Assembly: GCA_937915915.1 (NCBI GenBank)
Contig: CALGGN010000281.1
Span: forward strand, 1-5,689
Reading direction: 5' to 3'
DNA: 5,689 bases
Source: an uncultured Selenomonas sp.
Lineage (GTDB): Bacteria > Bacillota > Negativicutes > Selenomonadales > Selenomonadaceae
The notes under the pieces were generated by a model that did no database searches, was not told where the DNA came from, and saw only the letters and a list, made by a program, of their open reading frames with translations. Within the stretch, counting starts at the first letter, position 1. Every line of letters begins with the position of its first letter. A program made the position numbers and the translations under genes. This document shows, in pieces, positions 5,611 to 5,689 of the stretch.

Positions 5611-5689
5611 AATTATCCTTGGTCAAGGAAATGCGGGATATCGATCGGCGTTCCGTCGAGGAATATGGGATTCCCGAAATCGTGCTCAT
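5607..5689 (+). CDS. nnr: NAD(P)H-hydrate epimerase/dehydratase, N-terminus only
   Basis: Only the first 27 residues and two bases of the next codon are in the window. The segment MRDIDRRSVEEYGIPEIVL (residues 9-27) matches the conserved opening of the YjeF N-terminal (NAD(P)HX epimerase) domain. In bacteria this domain is usually fused to an ADP-dependent dehydratase that repairs damaged, hydrated NADH and NADPH; the dehydratase half lies outside. The ATG shares bases with the acpS stop (ATGA) and follows GGAGGGG (5595-5601), so translation is probably coupled. The acpS-nnr pairing is common in Firmicutes and supports the call despite the short length. Confidence 0.85.
   Translation, partial: MKLSLVKEMRDIDRRSVEEYGIPEIVL

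Overview
The window looks like ordinary chromosomal DNA of a motile, anaerobic, moderately high-GC Firmicute. A member of the Negativicutes such as Selenomonas or a relative is my best guess. The grounds are strong AGGAGG-type ribosome binding sites, flagellar motor genes, a Dcu-type C4-dicarboxylate carrier typical of fumarate-respiring or succinate-forming anaerobes, and an acpS-nnr pair. The genus is an inference. No phage, insertion sequence, CRISPR array, tRNA or rRNA was seen, and every gene found belongs to a known family.

Layout: (1) A TtcA-like PP-loop tRNA-thiolation enzyme occupies 1-717 on the minus strand and runs off the left edge. It is open to position 1, with no stop codon in view. 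(2) A 198-bp divergent intergenic region (718-915) holds an extended -10 promoter for ttcA and an 18-bp dyad. (3) A DcuA/DcuB-family carrier lies at 916-2280 (+). (4) A long hairpin at 2299-2348 separates the carrier from a convergent LysR-type regulator at 2347-3252 (-); the hairpin reaches into the lysR stop codon. (5) A 332-bp AT-rich divergent region (3253-3584) lies between lysR and motA. It is the most structured non-coding part of the window: two identical 12-bp palindromes flank a third, different palindrome, and one identical copy covers the -10 of a good predicted lysR promoter. Nearer motA it holds an isolated perfect TATAAT and a leader hairpin. (6) motA (TTG start) and motB form a tight two-gene operon at 3585-5157. 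(7) A 26-bp-stem terminator lies at 5159-5221. (8) acpS (5233-5610) overlaps the start of nnr (5607 to the right edge).

The genes fall into separate functional units: tRNA modification, C4-dicarboxylate exchange, a regulator, the flagellar stator, and cofactor activation or metabolite repair. The main open question is what LysR controls. It is convergent with dcu but divergent from motAB, and the palindrome array lies on the motAB side. I found no clear evidence of a wholly new system; the control regions are the part most worth a second look.
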